A DNA stretch of 36,236 bases from Bacillota bacterium (GCA_021795465.1 JAJYPK010000018.1:1-36236), one strand, 5' to 3'; shown: positions 1 through 8,553, counted from the stretch's first letter. Notes: generated by a model from the sequence alone, not told the origin. Numbers and translations are program-made.

Positions 1-329
1 GTGCCAAGTATCTGGTGCGCCAGCAACTTTGGACGGCCCTCTGGTTCATTGAGAGTCGCCGCACGTTGTTTCTGAAAGCCTGGCGATTGGCGTACGCACC
101 GACCCACACTGACTGGGGCTGGTCCACAGTCGACGAGGATTTGCCGAGGACTGTTCTTGATGACCTCGCGCAAACGGTCACACCACTGGAGTATCCCACG
201 ATGGCCCAATCCTTGGTCGATCTCATGACCATGATGCAGCACTATGGGCCACAATTAGCCAAAACCTATGGTGTGGCGTCCCCAGAAGGGACCGCGACCA
301 CCGTGGCCCACATGCTTGGACGGGAGTAG
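1..329 (+). CDS. C-terminal part of an unrecognised protein (5' end outside window)
   Basis: The reading frame is open from base 3, so the gene very probably starts upstream of the window. A GTG at 15 is only an internal codon candidate, because no ribosome binding site can be seen in the few bases before it. About 108 residues are visible, mostly predicted alpha-helical and rich in Trp, Leu and Thr. The composition and the helical tail recall the C-terminal domain of small-molecule nucleotidyltransferases, but I see no catalytic motif and do not assign a function. It ends with TAG at 327-329. No terminator is evident behind it. I am confident that it is coding and unsure what it is. Confidence 0.5.
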   Translation, partial: AKYLVRQQLWTALWFIESRRTLFLKAWRLAYAPTHTDWGWSTVDEDLPRTVLDDLAQTVTPLEYPTMAQSLVDLMTMMQHYGPQLAKTYGVASPEGTATTVAHMLGRE

Positions 330-672
330 CCCGATCGCTCTAGCACCCTATATCCCGCACCCGAACGCAAGACATCAACGAGACGGACGCCCTCGCCGCG
401 GTCATCGGCACGCGCGCATACCGCTCCCAATGGTCCGGTTATGCGCTCTCTGGCGCGTTGTCAAGGGGTTCAAGCGTAATGACGGGCGATGCTTTAGCGT
501 CGAGTTCTCATAGAACATTGGCCCCCGAATGTTTGTCAAACACATTACTTACTAAAGCACCATAGTAGTCCTGGGGATGTACCGAAAGTCGTTGGTCTGC
601 ATCGGTCATCTTTGAATGGGAGGCACTGTGGCCCCGAGACAGTCAACTCGACCGTTGTCCTGGAGAGACCGG
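330..672. other. Gene-free stretch with a possible remnant ORF (365-565)
   Basis: No intact gene is seen in these 343 bases. The plus frame from 365 to the TAG at 563-565 is open for about 66 codons and begins with T-Q-D-I-N-E-T-D-A-L-A-A-V-I-G-T-R. This weakly recalls a segment of type IV secretion coupling proteins (VirD4/TraG type), in which a TQ-containing strand is followed by a short helix and G-T-R. It has no convincing start or ribosome binding site, and its C-terminal part looks like noise. It may be a decayed gene end. The VirD4/TraG resemblance is a guess. Confidence 0.25.
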
Positions 673-1608
673 TTATCCCAGCTTCTCGATCATCGTGCGA
701 AAGGTCGCCTCATTATCCGCCACGCGGTCTAAGGCGTCAGCAAAAGTCGCGTCGTTGGCACCCAATAGCGTTTGGCACAGTCCCATAAGGTTCGCTTTGG
801 TCATCAAAGTTTTGGCTAGCTCGGGGTGGTACGGGTTCAGAAAAACAGCATGATCGAGGGCTCGACGAGCGGCCAAGGGTAGCGAGAATCCGATGAGGAA
901 TTCGCGCCCTGTCGCTGACATCTGACCTTCACGATATCGCTGGGCCACGCGATGTAAGGCGTCGGCGCCAATAGCTACGCCAGCCTGCTGTACCACAGTT
1001 TCCGCATCGCTATAGACCACGCGAAACACTCCTATCGCCCGATCAACGAGATCACGTGCAGAGGGGCGTTCCCTTTGTTTGGGTTGCGTCCATGAGCGAT
1101 AGTATCCCCGCTTATACGCAATATCGGGTGCCTCCCATGCGCGCCGAAGATCCTCGATACTCATGCGAATGCAAGGAAACCCCCACGGATCATGGAGGAC
1201 AATGAAGTCGACATCTGCCGCGTAGGCTAGCACATAATGATCCGCTCCTTGCTCACCATGGGTGTATGGATTATACGGCAAGAGTCCCAACGAAAGGGGT
1301 CCCACTATGACAGGGCCATCACTCAACGCCGCGACCAATCCCGGTATCGGGTCGCGATCACGGGTCGATTGGGCCGTTTCTTGCACGGCGTAGCCCAATG
1401 CCTCGAACGCCCGAGTGATGCCGACATCGGGGGTCGATAAGCTAAAGAAAAGGGCATCACTCGCCTCAATCCACGCAGCCCCGACACCCATCCCGGTGAA
1501 CACCTCGATGGTGCCGGGAGGTACCGTGTGACCTGCGGAGGCCAACAACATGGCAACCGAGTTGGCGTAGCAATATTCGGCTTTCCCAATGTAGATGGGA
1601 AGACTCAT
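673..1608 (-). CDS. BtrH-like / C39-peptidase-fold protein
   Basis: A 311-aa protein whose N-terminal half resembles the butirosin biosynthesis protein H N-terminal domain, a papain-like (C39-type) fold used for acyl or peptide transfer. A Cys sits early at residue 13 in an E-Y-C-Y-A-N-S context. It is followed by D-H-Y-V-L at 123-127 (His124) and L-H-D-P-W-G at 138-143 (Asp140), giving a plausible Cys/His/Asp triad. The C-terminal half (about 180-311) is helical and unrecognised. There is no signal peptide or transmembrane segment, so it is probably cytosolic. The ATG is preceded by AAGGGG with good spacing. It stands alone with no biosynthetic neighbours, so the substrate is unknown. The fold is fairly secure and the function is not. 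Confidence 0.6.
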   Translation of the reverse strand: MSLPIYIGKAEYCYANSVAMLLASAGHTVPPGTIEVFTGMGVGAAWIEASDALFFSLSTPDVGITRAFEALGYAVQETAQSTRDRDPIPGLVAALSDGPVIVGPLSLGLLPYNPYTHGEQGADHYVLAYAADVDFIVLHDPWGFPCIRMSIEDLRRAWEAPDIAYKRGYYRSWTQPKQRERPSARDLVDRAIGVFRVVYSDAETVVQQAGVAIGADALHRVAQRYREGQMSATGREFLIGFSLPLAARRALDHAVFLNPYHPELAKTLMTKANLMGLCQTLLGANDATFADALDRVADNEATFRTMIEKLG

Positions 1609-1846
1609 TCAGATTGCCCCTTACGTATAACGCACTCTTGAGACCTACACCGCATACAGACAGCGTACCGTTTTAAGATACCACAGGCCGACCATTCGGT
1701 GCATTCATTGGTTCGAATGGGCGTTAAGCCCAAACTTGTGCTTCCAAATTGCGGTTTTGGCCGCGATATGATTCCAAACGGTGGACAAGATATGGGTAAA
1801 ACCAAAGACTGTACTGGCTGGCTATGTAGTCGGGTACGCGCCTGCA

Positions 1847-2347
1847 TCATTGCTTGCGTCCCCGATGGTCGGCACCGTAGCGTTCGGCGACCTCGTCAAT
1901 CCTTTCATCTACCGTGAAGGTCTCGCCATGCGGCCCCGTTGTCCCATCAATGCCATCCACGAACAGTTGGTGAAGAGGGTGTGTTGTGAGCGGAATGGTT
2001 TGTAGTTCGGCGAGGAGACCAAGCCCGGTCGCCTGTTCCCGCGCGGCACTATACCCAATATCATGGAGCCACACGGAGGCGACCATCAACTCCTGTTCGG
2101 CCTTGTCAGGGAACAGGCGCCGCGGTGCCAACTTCTTCGCGTTCTCTCCCGCACTGCGAATTTGAGTCATTCGGGGTTCTAGTCCGTCGAGTAACCGACG
2201 GCAATCTCTGTCGCTTCGATAATCGACCATCTCATGTGAAGCTCTCTCCGCTTGTGAAAACATGCGAAATCTTGAAGTGCCCACGGCGACTTCTCGATGA
2301 AAGCTCTGGTGACCCACTCCGCAAAAGGCGAAATCATTGTGTATCAA
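1847..2347 (-). pseudogene. HD-domain phosphohydrolase, internally deleted remnant
   Basis: The minus frame shows parts of a small HD-family protein. A segment around residues 85-101 ends in W-L-H-D-I-G-Y-S, the HD core. A later segment, T-T-G-P-H-G-E-T-F-T-V-D-E-R-I, matches the usual C-terminal helix region of this family. The pieces between are wrong: the normal T-G-x-H-P-L-D-G-A helix and the following conserved histidines are replaced by unrelated sequence. The first metal-binding His expected upstream of the core is also absent. The TTG at 2347 has no ribosome binding site. I read this as a gene that lost an internal segment and probably part of each end. A divergent functional HD protein is the less likely alternative. 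Confidence 0.45.
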
Positions 2348-2443
2348 CGGATTAGAGACTTATTGCCATATTCGGCTGAATGCTACAGGAACCCCGATCT
2401 TGGGGAGAATCCGCCAAGATGTGAAGAGACAGCCTGGTTACCT

Positions 2444-2473
2444 TTGACTTTTTCGGACAGGGGATGCTATATT
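2444..2473 (+). promoter_or_regulatory. Sigma-A-type promoter of the cold-shock gene
   Basis: TTGACT (2444-2449) is followed after 18 bases by TATATT (2468-2473), close to the vegetative consensus. The predicted start near 2480 leaves a leader of about 50 nt before the cold-shock ATG at 2533. The leader is short compared with the long thermosensing leaders of enterobacterial cspA. Confidence 0.6.
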
Positions 2474-2532
2474 ACGGTGCCACTTCTCCACGCAAAAGTT
2501 GGCTTTTAACCAGAAAGGGGAACACCTCGAAC

Positions 2533-2730
2533 ATGACAGGTCGTGTCAAATGGTTTAGTGCGGAAAAAGGGTTCGGATTTCTCGAGCGGGAAGACGGCGG
2601 CGATGTTTTTGTCCATTTTAGTGCCGTTAATGGCGAAGGATTCCGTACGCTCAATGAAGGCGAGCGTGTCGAATTTGACGTGGTTGATGGTGACCGCGGT
2701 CCTCAGGCGGCTAACGTCGTTCGTCTCTAA
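2533..2730 (+). CDS. csp: Cold-shock protein (CspA/CspB family)
   Basis: A 65-aa single cold-shock (OB-fold) domain, the usual family length. It carries RNP1-like K-G-F-G-F-L (residues 12-17) and RNP2-like V-F-V-H-F (about 25-29), preceded by V-K-W-F. Such proteins bind single-stranded RNA and DNA and act as RNA chaperones in the cytosol. The frame is open further upstream, but the ATG at 2533 is chosen because it gives the canonical M-x-x-x-V-K-W-F start and has AAAGGGG at good distance. A good promoter lies about 60 bases upstream and a hairpin follows the stop, so it is probably monocistronic. Confidence 0.93.
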   Translation: MTGRVKWFSAEKGFGFLEREDGGDVFVHFSAVNGEGFRTLNEGERVEFDVVDGDRGPQAANVVRL

Positions 2731-2754
2731 CAGGTAGGGGTAATCCTTTTGATG

Positions 2755-2785
2755 GCTCACCGATAGCATGTGGCTATCGGTGAGC
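2755..2785 (+). terminator. Perfect 13-bp inverted repeat after csp
   Basis: GCTCACCGATAGC at 2755-2767 and its exact reverse complement at 2773-2785 enclose a 5-base loop. It lies 24 bases after the csp stop. Only a weak T-rich tail (TTATA) follows, so it could be an inefficient intrinsic terminator or an mRNA-stabilising hairpin. Confidence 0.6.
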
Positions 2786-3006
2786 TTATAGCGTCAGAAG
2801 AACAGTGCCCTTGCCTCGCGCCTCGGCAACCTTCTTTAAGGAGCGGATCACCACCTAAGTACGTTGGCTCGTGGAGCTGGCCGTTTGGACAGGACGGGTC
2901 ACCTACGCACGGCCTGTCACGACATTCGGCGTCGCGTGGGCCGGGCCGTATTAGGGATTCGGTAGTAAAATAACGAATAGTGTCAGGTGCCAATAATCGT
3001 GCGCGA

Positions 3007-3583
3007 ATGATCTGCATTTCGGGTGGAGTGAATGATCAGTATCGGCAAGGTCTCACGTTGAGACTTGGCGGAAGAGGGTATGGGTGGTTGACCTACGACC
3101 CAACTGAAGAAATACAAATACGTCGGTTTCGATTAGAGGTTGATGACATCGACGAGTTGACAGAGCTCGTGCACCGGGCATATCGGCAACTTGCCAACAT
3201 GGGACTCAATTACACGGCCGTGGACCAGGATGCCATTGTGACACGTCGGCCTCATCGCCGAGGTGAATGGCACTGTGGTGGGGACCGTAACCTACTACGG
3301 TGTGAAAACGTATTGCGATTGGTATGCTCGTGACGGGGTGGGCCACATCGGTCAGTTTGGCGTGCTCCCAGATTACCAAGGTTTCGGAATTGGTGAACGA
3401 TTGCTGGGTGCTGTCCAAGCCCTCGCGCTCAACGATGGTGGGACAGAGTTGGCCTTAGACACGGCCGAATCCGCCGCACATCTCCGGGGATATTATGAAC
3501 AGCGAAGATATCAATTCGTGAGCTATGTCCAGTGGGAGGGTAAAACCTACCGAAGCGTGATTATGAGCAAGCCACTCCGTTAA
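3007..3583 (+). pseudogene. GNAT-family N-acetyltransferase with a frameshift
   Basis: Two consecutive plus-strand frames together make one GNAT acetyltransferase. The first frame (ATG 3007, or a nearby alternative) carries the N-terminal beta1-alpha1 region I-Q-I-R-R-F-R-L-E-V-D-D-I-D-E-L, up to about 3245. The second frame carries L-I-A-E-V-N-G-T-V-V-G (beta3/beta4). It continues with the acetyl-CoA loop Q-F-G-V-L-P-D-Y-Q-G-F-G-I-G (matching Q/R-x-x-G-x-G/A) and the C-terminal Y-Y-E-Q-R-R-Y-Q-F motif, ending at 3583. The join needs a +1 shift near 3240-3250. A TGA at 3239-3241 closes the second frame immediately upstream, so the second half has no plausible start of its own at full length. 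A sequencing error cannot be excluded. Confidence 0.65.
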
Positions 3584-3979
3584 CCGCACACGTCAGATCG
3601 TTGGCTGAGTGAGGCCCAAGTGTCTTGACTGGCGCGAGGGTTTGATGTTGCCAGGAAAAATTATTTCACACCACTAATCATCAGCTCGTGGGGGCGTTAG
3701 CGTATCAAGCCCAACCTAGTTTGGCAAGCCGCCTCGGCCTGCCTAACAACGATCAGACATGAGGGTACAACCAGCCGATTGTACCATCGCTAGGTGCCCA
3801 TAATTTTTCGCAATCACAGCTTCTATATATCCGATCATAAAGAATGACAGATCTAGTCGTCATATAATGACCATGACACTCTTTAGTTCAACCGCTCGGC
3901 CTTTATGAACCTTTATGGCCGCATATATATAGTTCGACCCGTGTTCTGTCGCAGGTCTTTGATCTCGCTGCGGTCTTTA
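3584..3979. other. Gene-free stretch with one hairpin
   Basis: No coding frame with family-like sequence is visible. A 7-bp inverted repeat, GGTACAA (3764-3770) and TTGTACC (3779-3785), encloses an 8-base loop. There is no T-tract behind it, so I do not call a terminator. The rest is AT-richer than the flanking genes and looks non-coding. Confidence 0.4.
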
Positions 3980-4513
3980 CTAGCACCATCCGTGCCCACT
4001 GAGGACGCTGCTCATAATCATAAGAGACATCGCCAATGTCACTAAGAGACCAAGCCAAGACTGGCGGTCCAAAATGGCAAACCAAGACGCACCCGATAAG
4101 GTACCCATGGCGTAAAGGATGACATCCACTTCTACTAGTAAGGGTCGATGTAGATCGATAAAGACATTAAGACGGGGGATGACCCAAAGAAAGTCTATGG
4201 CCATGCCGAGTAAAATGAAGCTTATCGCGACAGCTCGGATCCGGTGCCAGCGGGATGCCTCATCTACCTGGGTCATGAAGGCGCGCGTGCCGCGGCGGGC
4301 CCAAGAGACCAGCCACGGACCTACGGCAAGGCCTGCGATGACACCGGTTAAAAGGATCCAGCTATATTGAAGGGCGTGGGGGTCTACGCACCCTCTTTGA
4401 TCCGATTTAGTGCTCACCTGTTGAACTCGATAGGAGACAGCGAGTGCATAACTGACCAAGGATAACAAAAAGGTGATAAGTCGGGGCGAAGCAGGTCGAT
4501 ACGCGGAATCCAT
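3980..4513 (-). CDS. Small multi-pass membrane protein of unknown function
   Basis: A 177-aa protein with four or five hydrophobic segments: about residues 10-28 (L-I-T-F-L-L-S-L-V-S-Y), 49-66 (W-I-L-L-T-G-V-I-A-G-L), 88-110, 120-138 and 150-168. Basic residues lie between the second and third. The ATG at 4513 is preferred over the longer frame because it has GGGGAGTG upstream and removes a polar, non-membrane N-terminus. The layout resembles DUF2269/DUF2214-type four-helix integral membrane proteins, but no diagnostic motif is visible. It stands alone between two long intergenic regions. Confidence 0.6.
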   Translation of the reverse strand: MDSAYRPASPRLITFLLSLVSYALAVSYRVQQVSTKSDQRGCVDPHALQYSWILLTGVIAGLAVGPWLVSWARRGTRAFMTQVDEASRWHRIRAVAISFILLGMAIDFLWVIPRLNVFIDLHRPLLVEVDVILYAMGTLSGASWFAILDRQSWLGLLVTLAMSLMIMSSVLSGHGWC

Positions 4514-5067
4514 TCGGATCACTCCCCTATTCTGCCGTGTCGCGGGCCCGAGGTGACAGTTCTGTCCCCGGCCCAGGTTTCGGGAACCACGTAAGTTACC
4601 GCACCGCGGCATGTTCTCGGGCCGACTCGGCTCACAGCTCGGATCGGCAGCCTGGCCATCCGCGTCATGCGAGTGATGACCTGTTGCCCTTGCGGCCCAG
4701 GCTGAACCTTGAAGATTGGTGGTGACGACCAGAAAATTCCACGGTTTTGGGGGATGGCAAGGGGGCTGCAGCTACGGGGTGTTGTCCATGTCCACCCCTG
4801 ATCATGAACTCGCTGATGGCTATAAGATGAAGTGTTATTGTTGATGGGCGCATTCTCGGTTCCCCCTACCCTCGATGCTAGGTATTAATGGCCACATTAT
4901 ATCGGACAACGGGATAGAGAGAAAATCAGCCGACCAGAGGTCGAGCGATTCGTCACGGCGCAATATCTGCCAAAACAGTGTGAAGAACGGTCTATGGTGG
5001 ACTTCAGTAGGATAAACCTTCTCGGGCATGATAAGATGCGGATAAGACTGTTGGTGGAGGGGAACGG
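4514..5067. other. Long intergenic region, no recognisable gene
   Basis: These 554 bases separate the membrane-protein gene from the dehydrogenase operon. The short frames here lack ribosome binding sites and family-like sequence. The dehydrogenase promoter should lie in the last 100 bases, but I cannot pick out a convincing -35/-10 pair. No strong hairpin or repeat was seen. Confidence 0.4.
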
Positions 5068-5946
5068 ATGACGGCTCAAGATATACGCCTGGGGTTTATT
5101 GGAACAGGCATTATGGGGAGACCGATGGTCGAGCATCTTTTAGCTGAGCAAGCCGTCACGGTGTATAACCGGACTCGGGATAAAACCGCCGGGCTGGAGC
5201 CACTCGGGGCCGATATCGTTCAAACGCCAGGCGAAGTGGGTCGACGCGCCAATCTCATCTTCATTATGGTAACCAACGATGTGGCACTCGAATCGATTGT
5301 ACTGGGCCAGGATGGGCTAATGGACGCGGTGCGTCAGGGAACCGTTATTGTCGATCATTCCACGGTATCCGTTGGGTTGACGCGACGGTTGGCGGATTTG
5401 GCTCACGCACGTGGTGCGGTCTGGTGTGATGCGCCGGTCACCGGTGGCGATATTGGGGCGCAAAACGCGACGCTTACGATTATGGTGGGGGGGCCGAAAG
5501 AGGCATTTGAGCGGGTGCATCCCTATCTGAAGAGCCTGGGTCAGAGAATTGTGCATGTGGGCGACGTCGGTCAGGGGCAGGCCTTAAAAGTGGTATCCAA
5601 TTTGGTGTCGGCCCTAAACCTCATGGCCGCCGCCGAAGGGATTCGCTTGGGACGTGAAGCGGGCTTGCCGCTAGACGCCATGGAGGCGGTGATGACCCAT
5701 GGGTCCGCGGCATCCTTTGAAGTGTCCAAGATGCTCGATCGTTATCGGCGGCAAGATTATCAGCCGGGGTTTTCGGTGGCCAATCGCTTCAAGGATCTGG
5801 GGCTGGCGCGAGAATTGGCGCGGTCACTTAACCAATCGATTCCGCTCGGGGACCAAGGGTATGACTTGTACCGGGAACACCTTAACGGTGGCCACGAGAA
5901 GCTAGACGAATCGAGTTATATCATGCGGTGGCCGGCCCATGATTAA
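5068..5946 (+). CDS. 3-hydroxyisobutyrate dehydrogenase-family reductase
   Basis: A 292-aa beta-hydroxyacid dehydrogenase, the normal family length. The N-terminal Rossmann fold has G-F-I-G-T-G-I-M-G (residues 9-17). The substrate-binding signature D-A-P-V-T-G-G is at 121-127, the catalytic Lys174 lies in G-Q-A-L-K-V-V-S-N, and K-D-L-G-L-A follows in the C-terminal helical domain. Members reduce or oxidise small beta-hydroxyacids with NAD(P), for example 3-hydroxyisobutyrate or tartronate semialdehyde/glycerate. The exact substrate cannot be read from sequence. The ATG has GGAGGGG upstream. Its last 8 bases overlap the next gene, so translation is probably coupled with the HAD phosphatase. 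Tartronate semialdehyde/glycolate metabolism would fit that pairing, but this is inference. Confidence 0.85.
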   Translation: MTAQDIRLGFIGTGIMGRPMVEHLLAEQAVTVYNRTRDKTAGLEPLGADIVQTPGEVGRRANLIFIMVTNDVALESIVLGQDGLMDAVRQGTVIVDHSTVSVGLTRRLADLAHARGAVWCDAPVTGGDIGAQNATLTIMVGGPKEAFERVHPYLKSLGQRIVHVGDVGQGQALKVVSNLVSALNLMAAAEGIRLGREAGLPLDAMEAVMTHGSAASFEVSKMLDRYRRQDYQPGFSVANRFKDLGLARELARSLNQSIPLGDQGYDLYREHLNGGHEKLDESSYIMRWPAHD

Positions 5947-6610
5947 CCGGGTATTGTGCGACTTAGATGGAACCTTAGTCGATACCATGGACCTGATTTT
6001 AGCGAGTTTCCACCATGCCTTTGAGCAGGGGTTGGGCGAGACGGTTACGGACCAGGAACTTCTGGTCTACTTTGGGCAAACCTTAGAGGACCAATTTGGG
6101 CGCATGCGCCCTCATTTGAGCTCAGAAGACATTGCCCGAGTGGTGGACATCTACCGTGAACATAATCATCGGGAACACGATGCCCGGGTTTTTTTGGTCC
6201 CTGGTGCCGATCAGGCACTCGAAAAGCTTCATCGTGAGGGGTATGATTTAGGCGTTGTCACATCCAAGCGGCTCGATCTGGCACAACATGGGCTGGAGTT
6301 ATTCGGCCTCTGGCAATATTTTTCGGTGGTGGTGCACGAGGCCAGTACCCGTCAGCATAAGCCGCACCCAGCTCCGATCTTGCGGGCGCTTGAAGAGTGG
6401 CACGTCTCATCAGATCACGTGGTTTATGTAGGCGACAGCCCTTATGACATGATGGCCGCTAAGGCGGCCGGGTGTGTTGGGTTAGGGCTGGCATACAATA
6501 CCTTTTCCGTGGAGGACTTGATTAAAGCGGGGGCGGATACTGTGCATACCACGTGGGATAGCGCCGTAGCCTGGATTATGGCACAGCGTGAAGAAAGTAA
6601 AAAAGCGTAG
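5939..6610 (+). CDS. HAD-superfamily phosphatase (phosphoglycolate phosphatase / PpaX-like)
   Basis: A 223-aa haloacid dehalogenase-type hydrolase. Motif I is D-L-D-G-T-L-V-D-T with nucleophile Asp8 and acid/base Asp10. An alpha-helical cap (about 15-80) follows. Motif II is V-V-T-S-K-R, motif III has a Lys in H-K-P-H-P-A-P, and motif IV is V-G-D-S-P-Y-D-M. This arrangement is typical of Gph and of the pyrophosphatase PpaX. It starts inside the stop region of the upstream dehydrogenase (ATGATTAA overlap), so the two are an operon. If the upstream enzyme works on C2/C3 hydroxyacids, a phosphoglycolate-clearing role is reasonable. The substrate is not proven. Confidence 0.85.
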   Translation: MINRVLCDLDGTLVDTMDLILASFHHAFEQGLGETVTDQELLVYFGQTLEDQFGRMRPHLSSEDIARVVDIYREHNHREHDARVFLVPGADQALEKLHREGYDLGVVTSKRLDLAQHGLELFGLWQYFSVVVHEASTRQHKPHPAPILRALEEWHVSSDHVVYVGDSPYDMMAAKAAGCVGLGLAYNTFSVEDLIKAGADTVHTTWDSAVAWIMAQREESKKA

Positions 6611-6623
6611 GAGGTGTAGACCA

Positions 6624-7343
6624 ATGAATTTGGATGGATCCGAAATCACCTGGCTCGGACACGCAAGCTTTCTTGTAAAATCACCCGGGGGTAAAGTTTT
6701 GGTGTTTGACCCCTGGCTACAACGCGAGGGCAATCCCAAGGCACCCCCATCTTATGACACACTTGGCACCGACACGGACATCGATTACATTTTGGTCAGC
6801 CACGGCCACTTCGACCACATGGGGAGTGCCGTTTCGCTAGCCAAAGAAAGCGATGCCGTGGTCATCAGTAATTTTGAAATTGCCCAGTACATAGCCGATC
6901 AAGGCGTGACCAACACGATTGGGATGAACAAGGGAGGAACCCTAGAACTGGGGGAAATCCGGGTTACCATGGTGTTTGCCGATCATAGTTCGGGGATCTC
7001 GACGGATACTGGCATCGTCTATGGTGGGGAGCCTGCAGGTTTTGTGGTCACCTTGGAAAATGGTATGACCATTTATCATGCGGGCGATACAAATGTCTTT
7101 GGGGATATGGCGCATATTCGATCTTTGTATGCTCCAGATGTCTGTCTCTTACCGATTGGGGGACATTTTACCATGAGTCCCAAAGAAGCCGCGTATGCGA
7201 CGCGGCTCTTGGCGCCAAAAGTTGTCATCCCCATGCATTATGGGACCTTTGATGTCTTAAAAGGAACGCCAGAAGCCCTACGGGACCTCTTGGAGAACGA
7301 TGCGGTCGAGGTCCGAGTGTTAACCCCTGGCGATCATCACTAA
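6624..7343 (+). CDS. UPF0173-family metal-dependent hydrolase (YtkL-like)
   Basis: A 239-aa metallo-beta-lactamase-fold protein. The first metal site is H60-G-H62-F-D64-H65. Further motifs are Y-H-A-G-D-T-N (metal-bridging Asp) and V-I-P-M-H-Y-G near the C-terminus. The short N-terminus beginning with I-T-W-L-G-H-A-S-F is characteristic of UPF0173, a conserved hydrolase family of unknown substrate. The start at 6624 is set by GGAGGTG at 6610-6616; the frame opens earlier, inside the HAD gene. It follows the HAD gene by 13 bases and is likely in the same transcript. Confidence 0.88.
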   Translation: MNLDGSEITWLGHASFLVKSPGGKVLVFDPWLQREGNPKAPPSYDTLGTDTDIDYILVSHGHFDHMGSAVSLAKESDAVVISNFEIAQYIADQGVTNTIGMNKGGTLELGEIRVTMVFADHSSGISTDTGIVYGGEPAGFVVTLENGMTIYHAGDTNVFGDMAHIRSLYAPDVCLLPIGGHFTMSPKEAAYATRLLAPKVVIPMHYGTFDVLKGTPEALRDLLENDAVEVRVLTPGDHH

Positions 7344-7401
7344 GAGGCCATTCCTGGGACGCGGATTACGGCATGAATTGAGAGAGGCGGGCGCAAAAGA
7401 G

Positions 7402-8085
7402 ATGGCGAATACCAAGACCGTGAAGAAACCACGTTCCTTCCCCCCATCGTTAGCGGGTCACTGCCTACGGTACAGCGTGATGGAACTCTTGGGCTTTGGC
7501 CGTCTCTTGTCACCCGAGACGCTCCAAGCGATGCAAGAGGGCACCCGTTATCATAAGGTGTATCAAAATGAACTCCTCCAAACCCAGATCGTCCGGTCCA
7601 TCGAGGCCCCGATTAAGGATTTAGAGCGGGGCATCTCGGGTCGAATTGACGCGATTATCGACGGCGATTTCGGCCCGATCGCCATCGAATATAAGAGCGT
7701 AAACCCAGAAAAGTTTCTTTCGATCGCCGAGGAAGGTCCTTTGGTCCTACATTGGGCGCAATTGCACGTATACTTGGCCATCGGCACTTTTCACGAGGGA
7801 TGGCTCGTCGTGGAATCGCGGGAAAATCATGCGCGCCTCACCTTTCGAGCCGCAGCGGATCCCCTGTGGGAAAAGTGGGTGTTAACGCGCGTGGCGCTGG
7901 CTCGGCATTACCAGGCGACGCGAAAGTTGCCGCCTCGGGAGATTAGTGAGGCGTGCTTGCAGTGTGATCGATGGCAAAGATGCTTTAAGACCGAAAGCGA
8001 ACGCGACGCGGCGGTGACTAGCCACCCCATGTGGAGTCCCGAACCACCCATCCCTGAAGAATTCGGAGTGAGTATCGTATCTTAA
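7402..8085 (+). CDS. Solo Cas4/RecB-like PD-(D/E)XK nuclease with Fe-S cysteines
   Basis: A 227-aa protein with all hallmarks of the Cas4/RecB-type nuclease fold. These are His51, then Asp83 in S-G-R-I-D-A-I, E96-Y-K98 (the ExK), and Q120-L-H-V-Y124 (the QxxxY motif). Four cysteines are placed as in Fe-S members: Cys21 near the N-terminus and Cys185, Cys188 and Cys194 near the C-terminus, expected to bind a [4Fe-4S] cluster. Cas4 enzymes trim DNA ends with 5'-3' exonuclease activity. No CRISPR array or other cas gene is seen nearby, so this looks like a stand-alone version, perhaps for repair. A TTG at 7378 in the same frame is an alternative start. I prefer the ATG at 7402, although its ribosome binding site is only fair. 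Confidence 0.75.
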   Translation: MANTKTVKKPRSFPPSLAGHCLRYSVMELLGFGRLLSPETLQAMQEGTRYHKVYQNELLQTQIVRSIEAPIKDLERGISGRIDAIIDGDFGPIAIEYKSVNPEKFLSIAEEGPLVLHWAQLHVYLAIGTFHEGWLVVESRENHARLTFRAAADPLWEKWVLTRVALARHYQATRKLPPREISEACLQCDRWQRCFKTESERDAAVTSHPMWSPEPPIPEEFGVSIVS

Positions 8086-8106
8086 TTTTTTGAAAGGAGA
8101 CTCGTT

Positions 8107-8553
8107 ATGCCGATTGCGACAGTAAAATTTGAAACAGGCATGAAATTTACCGGAGAATCCGGATCCGGCCACACCGTGATGATGGACTCTGCGCCAGAAT
8201 CCGGAGGCCAAAACCAAGGGGTGCGACCCATGGAGTTGTTGCTACTCGCCTTGGGCGGGTGCACGGGAATTGACGTGATATCGATTCTGAACAAGATGCG
8301 GATCAAGGTTGAAAACTTTCAAATGGACTTGGATGGAACGCGACAAGAGGAGCATCCCAAAATCTTTCGGACGATCCAGTTGAATTACCGGTTCACGGCC
8401 GAGCCAGACACCGTGGAAAAATTGTCCCGCGCGGTCCACTTGAGCCAAGAAAAATATTGCAGTGTCTCGGGCATGTTGAGCCAGGCGGCCCGAATCGAAG
8501 CGCGCATCTATTTAAACGATGAATTGGTGGAAACCTTGCAGCCGGTCTCCTAA
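8107..8553 (+). CDS. OsmC-family peroxiredoxin-like protein
   Basis: A 148-aa OsmC/Ohr-fold protein. The two redox cysteines are Cys52 in A-L-G-G-C-T-G and Cys118 in K-Y-C-S-V, each in its expected context. Members reduce organic hydroperoxides through this thiol pair. The subgroup with P-M-E-L-L-L-L-A-L-G-G-C is often annotated simply as OsmC family. The ATG has GAAAGGAG eight bases upstream. It lies 21 bases after the nuclease gene and may be co-transcribed. Confidence 0.9.
   Translation: MPIATVKFETGMKFTGESGSGHTVMMDSAPESGGQNQGVRPMELLLLALGGCTGIDVISILNKMRIKVENFQMDLDGTRQEEHPKIFRTIQLNYRFTAEPDTVEKLSRAVHLSQEKYCSVSGMLSQAARIEARIYLNDELVETLQPVS

Noticed and set aside
2830-2857. Similarity of this stretch (GGATCACCACCT) to the 3' end of 16S rRNA
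   Set aside because: The match is limited to about a dozen bases with a mismatch, and no surrounding rRNA sequence is present.
7402-8085. CRISPR-Cas locus suggested by the Cas4-like nuclease
   Set aside because: No repeat array, cas1, cas2 or effector gene is seen anywhere in the window.
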